Assembly (NCBI GenBank): GCA_000969725.1 | Contig: JXSR01S022381.1 | Strand: one strand, 5' to 3' | From: Ophiothrix spiculata | Lineage: Eukaryota > Echinodermata > Ophiuroidea > Amphilepidida > Ophiotrichidae | DNA: 38,124 nucleotides | In this document: piece after piece, positions 36,437 to 38,124 of the stretch | Numbering within the stretch: position 1 is the first letter of the stretch | Layout of the letters: each line of letters opens with the position of its first letter | Made by a program: the position numbers and the translations under genes | Notes under the pieces: generated by a model | The model's input: only the letters and a program-made list of their open reading frames with translations | The model's database searches: none | What the model was told of the DNA's origin: nothing

Positions 36437-36769
36437 GTGAGTGGCATCAGATTTTAATTTGATTGTTTTTGCAAATGTAAAGGCTAGATCAACAGTATTC
36501 AGCATCCTACAGGCAAGGAGTCGCTTCAAAATCAACCAGTGGCAGTGTATTTGACTGAGCGTCTCCCATAACCAAAAGTCTGGAATAAGTCGCAATCAAT
36601 GATTTATTGATTGCACATGTACAAGTACGTTCTACAATTGAATAGTAGCCAAGACACTCAGTCACACGGACGCTGTATTTCATTACACCGGTTCCAGAAG
36701 GTTGCCAGTGCAGAACAATAACAGCAGGCCTGTCCCTGGGCGGTTGACCGTTGGTTTTGAAGTCCTCCC

Positions 36770-36890
36770 TAGGCAAAATAAAAATTTATTAGATGAACAA
36801 AATTCCAGGATATGGGTTGTATTTGCAAACAATGGGGCCCTGCATGCTTGATTTTTGTTTATACTGTCCAATACATTTTTGTAAGGCCTA
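36770..36890. mobile_element. MITE family 1, copy 3
   Basis: Ends taggcaaaataaaaatttat and tgtccaatacatttttgtaa followed by ggccta. The core tttgcaaacaatggggccct has the same orientation as copy 1. Confidence 0.8.
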
Positions 36891-36920
36891 TAGTGTAGCG
36901 TTAGAATCAATAGTTGCCAA

Positions 36921-37155
36921 GGCTATACTTTGATCAACACTAAATAGGCAGGAATTATGAGGCTTTTCTTCATCCGCAAGTAAACATAATCCCAGTTACT
37001 CGAGCGCCGTAGATACTGATGCGCGAATCCCAGGAGCAAAGCGCGCTGCATGTCCTGCAGTTATGCTGTGTCCAGCTATGCACGCGCTTATCTGTATCAA
37101 TTCACGATGTGAAGATCTAGAGGCCCGCCTATTTGGTGTTGATCAAAGTATAAGC
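36921..37155. mobile_element. MITE-like element with about 29-bp inverted ends
   Basis: Ends: ctatactttgatcaacacta followed by aataggc, and gcctatttggtgttgatcaa followed by agtataagc. The 235-bp interior is relatively GC-rich (gcgcgaatccc, aaagcgcgctgc, cacgcgctt). No coding frame. Confidence 0.78.
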
Positions 37156-37169
37156 TGAGAAGTTCTGGG

Positions 37170-37260
37170 TCACATATCCTTGGGCAAGAAACATAACTCT
37201 AATTGCTCCCTGGTTCGAAAGTCACGTTAAGCCGTTCGTCCCCTTTGCAGTGTTCCCGTT
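37170..37260 (+). mobile_element. SINE body fragment, same family as 7641-7870
   Basis: The stretch with ccttgggcaagaaacataac, followed by agtcacgttaagccg, aligns with the body of the SINE at 7641-7870 (- strand) over about 70 nt. The tRNA head is missing, so it is a truncated copy. Confidence 0.7.
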
Positions 37261-38124
37261 AAGGCCATATATAGCAAAATTGGCGCAGAAGCTCAAAAAT
37301 TGGGCCAAGTGTTTTCAAAAAAAAAGTTTTATATATTTTTCCAACTTACAAATTAAGGTTCCCCAAAAGGGAAAAAGGGGGTTTTGTTTAGCAATTGAAA
37401 CTCCAGCTTACATAACTTTCATTTATTTTATTTTTTTATTAGTTTCCTTTTTAGAACTCTTGGCTCATTCTTGGTTATATTAGGAGTTGTTTATTTTAAG
37501 TAGTCAACATTCGGCGCAAAGTCAAAATCCTTACAGGGAGCACTGCCCCTGTGCTAAACAATGTTTCCACTCATCCAATTTAAGTATTTGCCCTCTGACA
37601 GGCCCTTAAAATAAATATATTTGACCCGCCATATCGAAATATGGTATATGTCACCGTGAACTTATTTAGATTTGTTAAATCATTGGGGCATGTATAACAG
37701 CGGTTAATTTAATCAGGCTAGCTACTTGAGATATCATACCATTACTGCCTAAATACAAAAGGATGCTACTGAATACTTGAATTCACACAAATCTAGACAC
37801 AAGTCCACAACAACATATACCGTGTTTCAATTTGACAAGTCACATATATCCTCCCTCTTAAAACATTTCAAAACATCATATTCTATGATTGAGGCATTGC
37901 CAAAGTATTTTTAACCATATCTGGAATGCTGGTACCAGGGTTTTTTCTTTAAATTTTTCATGGGGAGGGGGGACAAAAAAATTTTCGTCCCCGCCGGTCC
38001 CCGTTGGGGATGAAGTCAGATGGGGGGGACAAATATCGGGACTTTGGTTTAGGGGGGGGGACTCAGTTTGGCGAGTTATTGTTACTGTTACTACTTTTAT
38101 CACTTTTTAGTGATAAAACAATAT
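37261..38124. other. 3' end of window, repeats only
   Basis: 37935-38060 has G-rich blocks (ggggaggggggac, gatgggggggac, aggggggggg), probably another G/C-bounded repeat. I see no match to the expected last LETM1 exon and no polyadenylation site that can be tied to the gene. Confidence 0.5.

Overview
This is a eukaryotic, animal window: AT-rich, intron-rich, dense in transposable-element debris, with two runs of N (10121-10940 and 23171-23420). Its one clearly functional locus is a long multi-exon gene on the + strand, the orthologue of LETM1, an inner-mitochondrial-membrane protein of cation/proton exchange, volume control and mitoribosome contact. I could place 13 consecutive coding exons from 11567 to 36436, joined by canonical GT-AG introns in consistent phase. 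They give about 733 codons: a presequence-like N-terminal part, the conserved LETM1 core with its membrane segment, the ribosome-binding-like region, long charged coiled coils, and a C-terminal EF-hand. The start-codon exon and the last exon are not seen. Non-vertebrate exon divergence, tRNA-derived SINEs with a CCTTGGGCAAG body, and poly-G-bounded repeats suggest a marine invertebrate, possibly a deuterostome (echinoderm, hemichordate or lancelet). The species cannot be fixed from the sequence.

Layout: 1-6500 is repeat-rich and has no recognised gene. It holds a direct/inverted repeat cluster (880-1290), a giant palindrome (2003-2858) and a foldback element with inverted tandem arrays (3262-4612). 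At 6555-7386 (- strand) lies a broken or spliced gene ending in a MYND-like zinc finger. 7559-7990 is a MITE interrupted by a tRNA-derived SINE. 10019-11530 is a decayed CR1/L2-like LINE (- strand) interrupted by the first gap; its older end lies just upstream of the first visible LETM1 exon. From 11567 onward the window is LETM1, whose introns of 0.6-5 kb are packed with MITEs, SINEs, a second LINE fragment (33307-33870, - strand) and poly-G/C-bounded elements. 36437-38124 lies in the following intron or 3' flank and is again repeats.

The most unusual observation is that two LETM1 introns (after the exons ending at 13400 and 35005) begin with diverged tandem copies of the preceding exon's tail plus its own 5' splice site. 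Each intron therefore carries a ladder of decoy donors, and a mobile element has inserted inside each ladder. Nine consecutive exons (14659-33068) are also all phase 0-0 and multiples of three, so any of them, including a 42-nt mini-exon, could be skipped without a frameshift.
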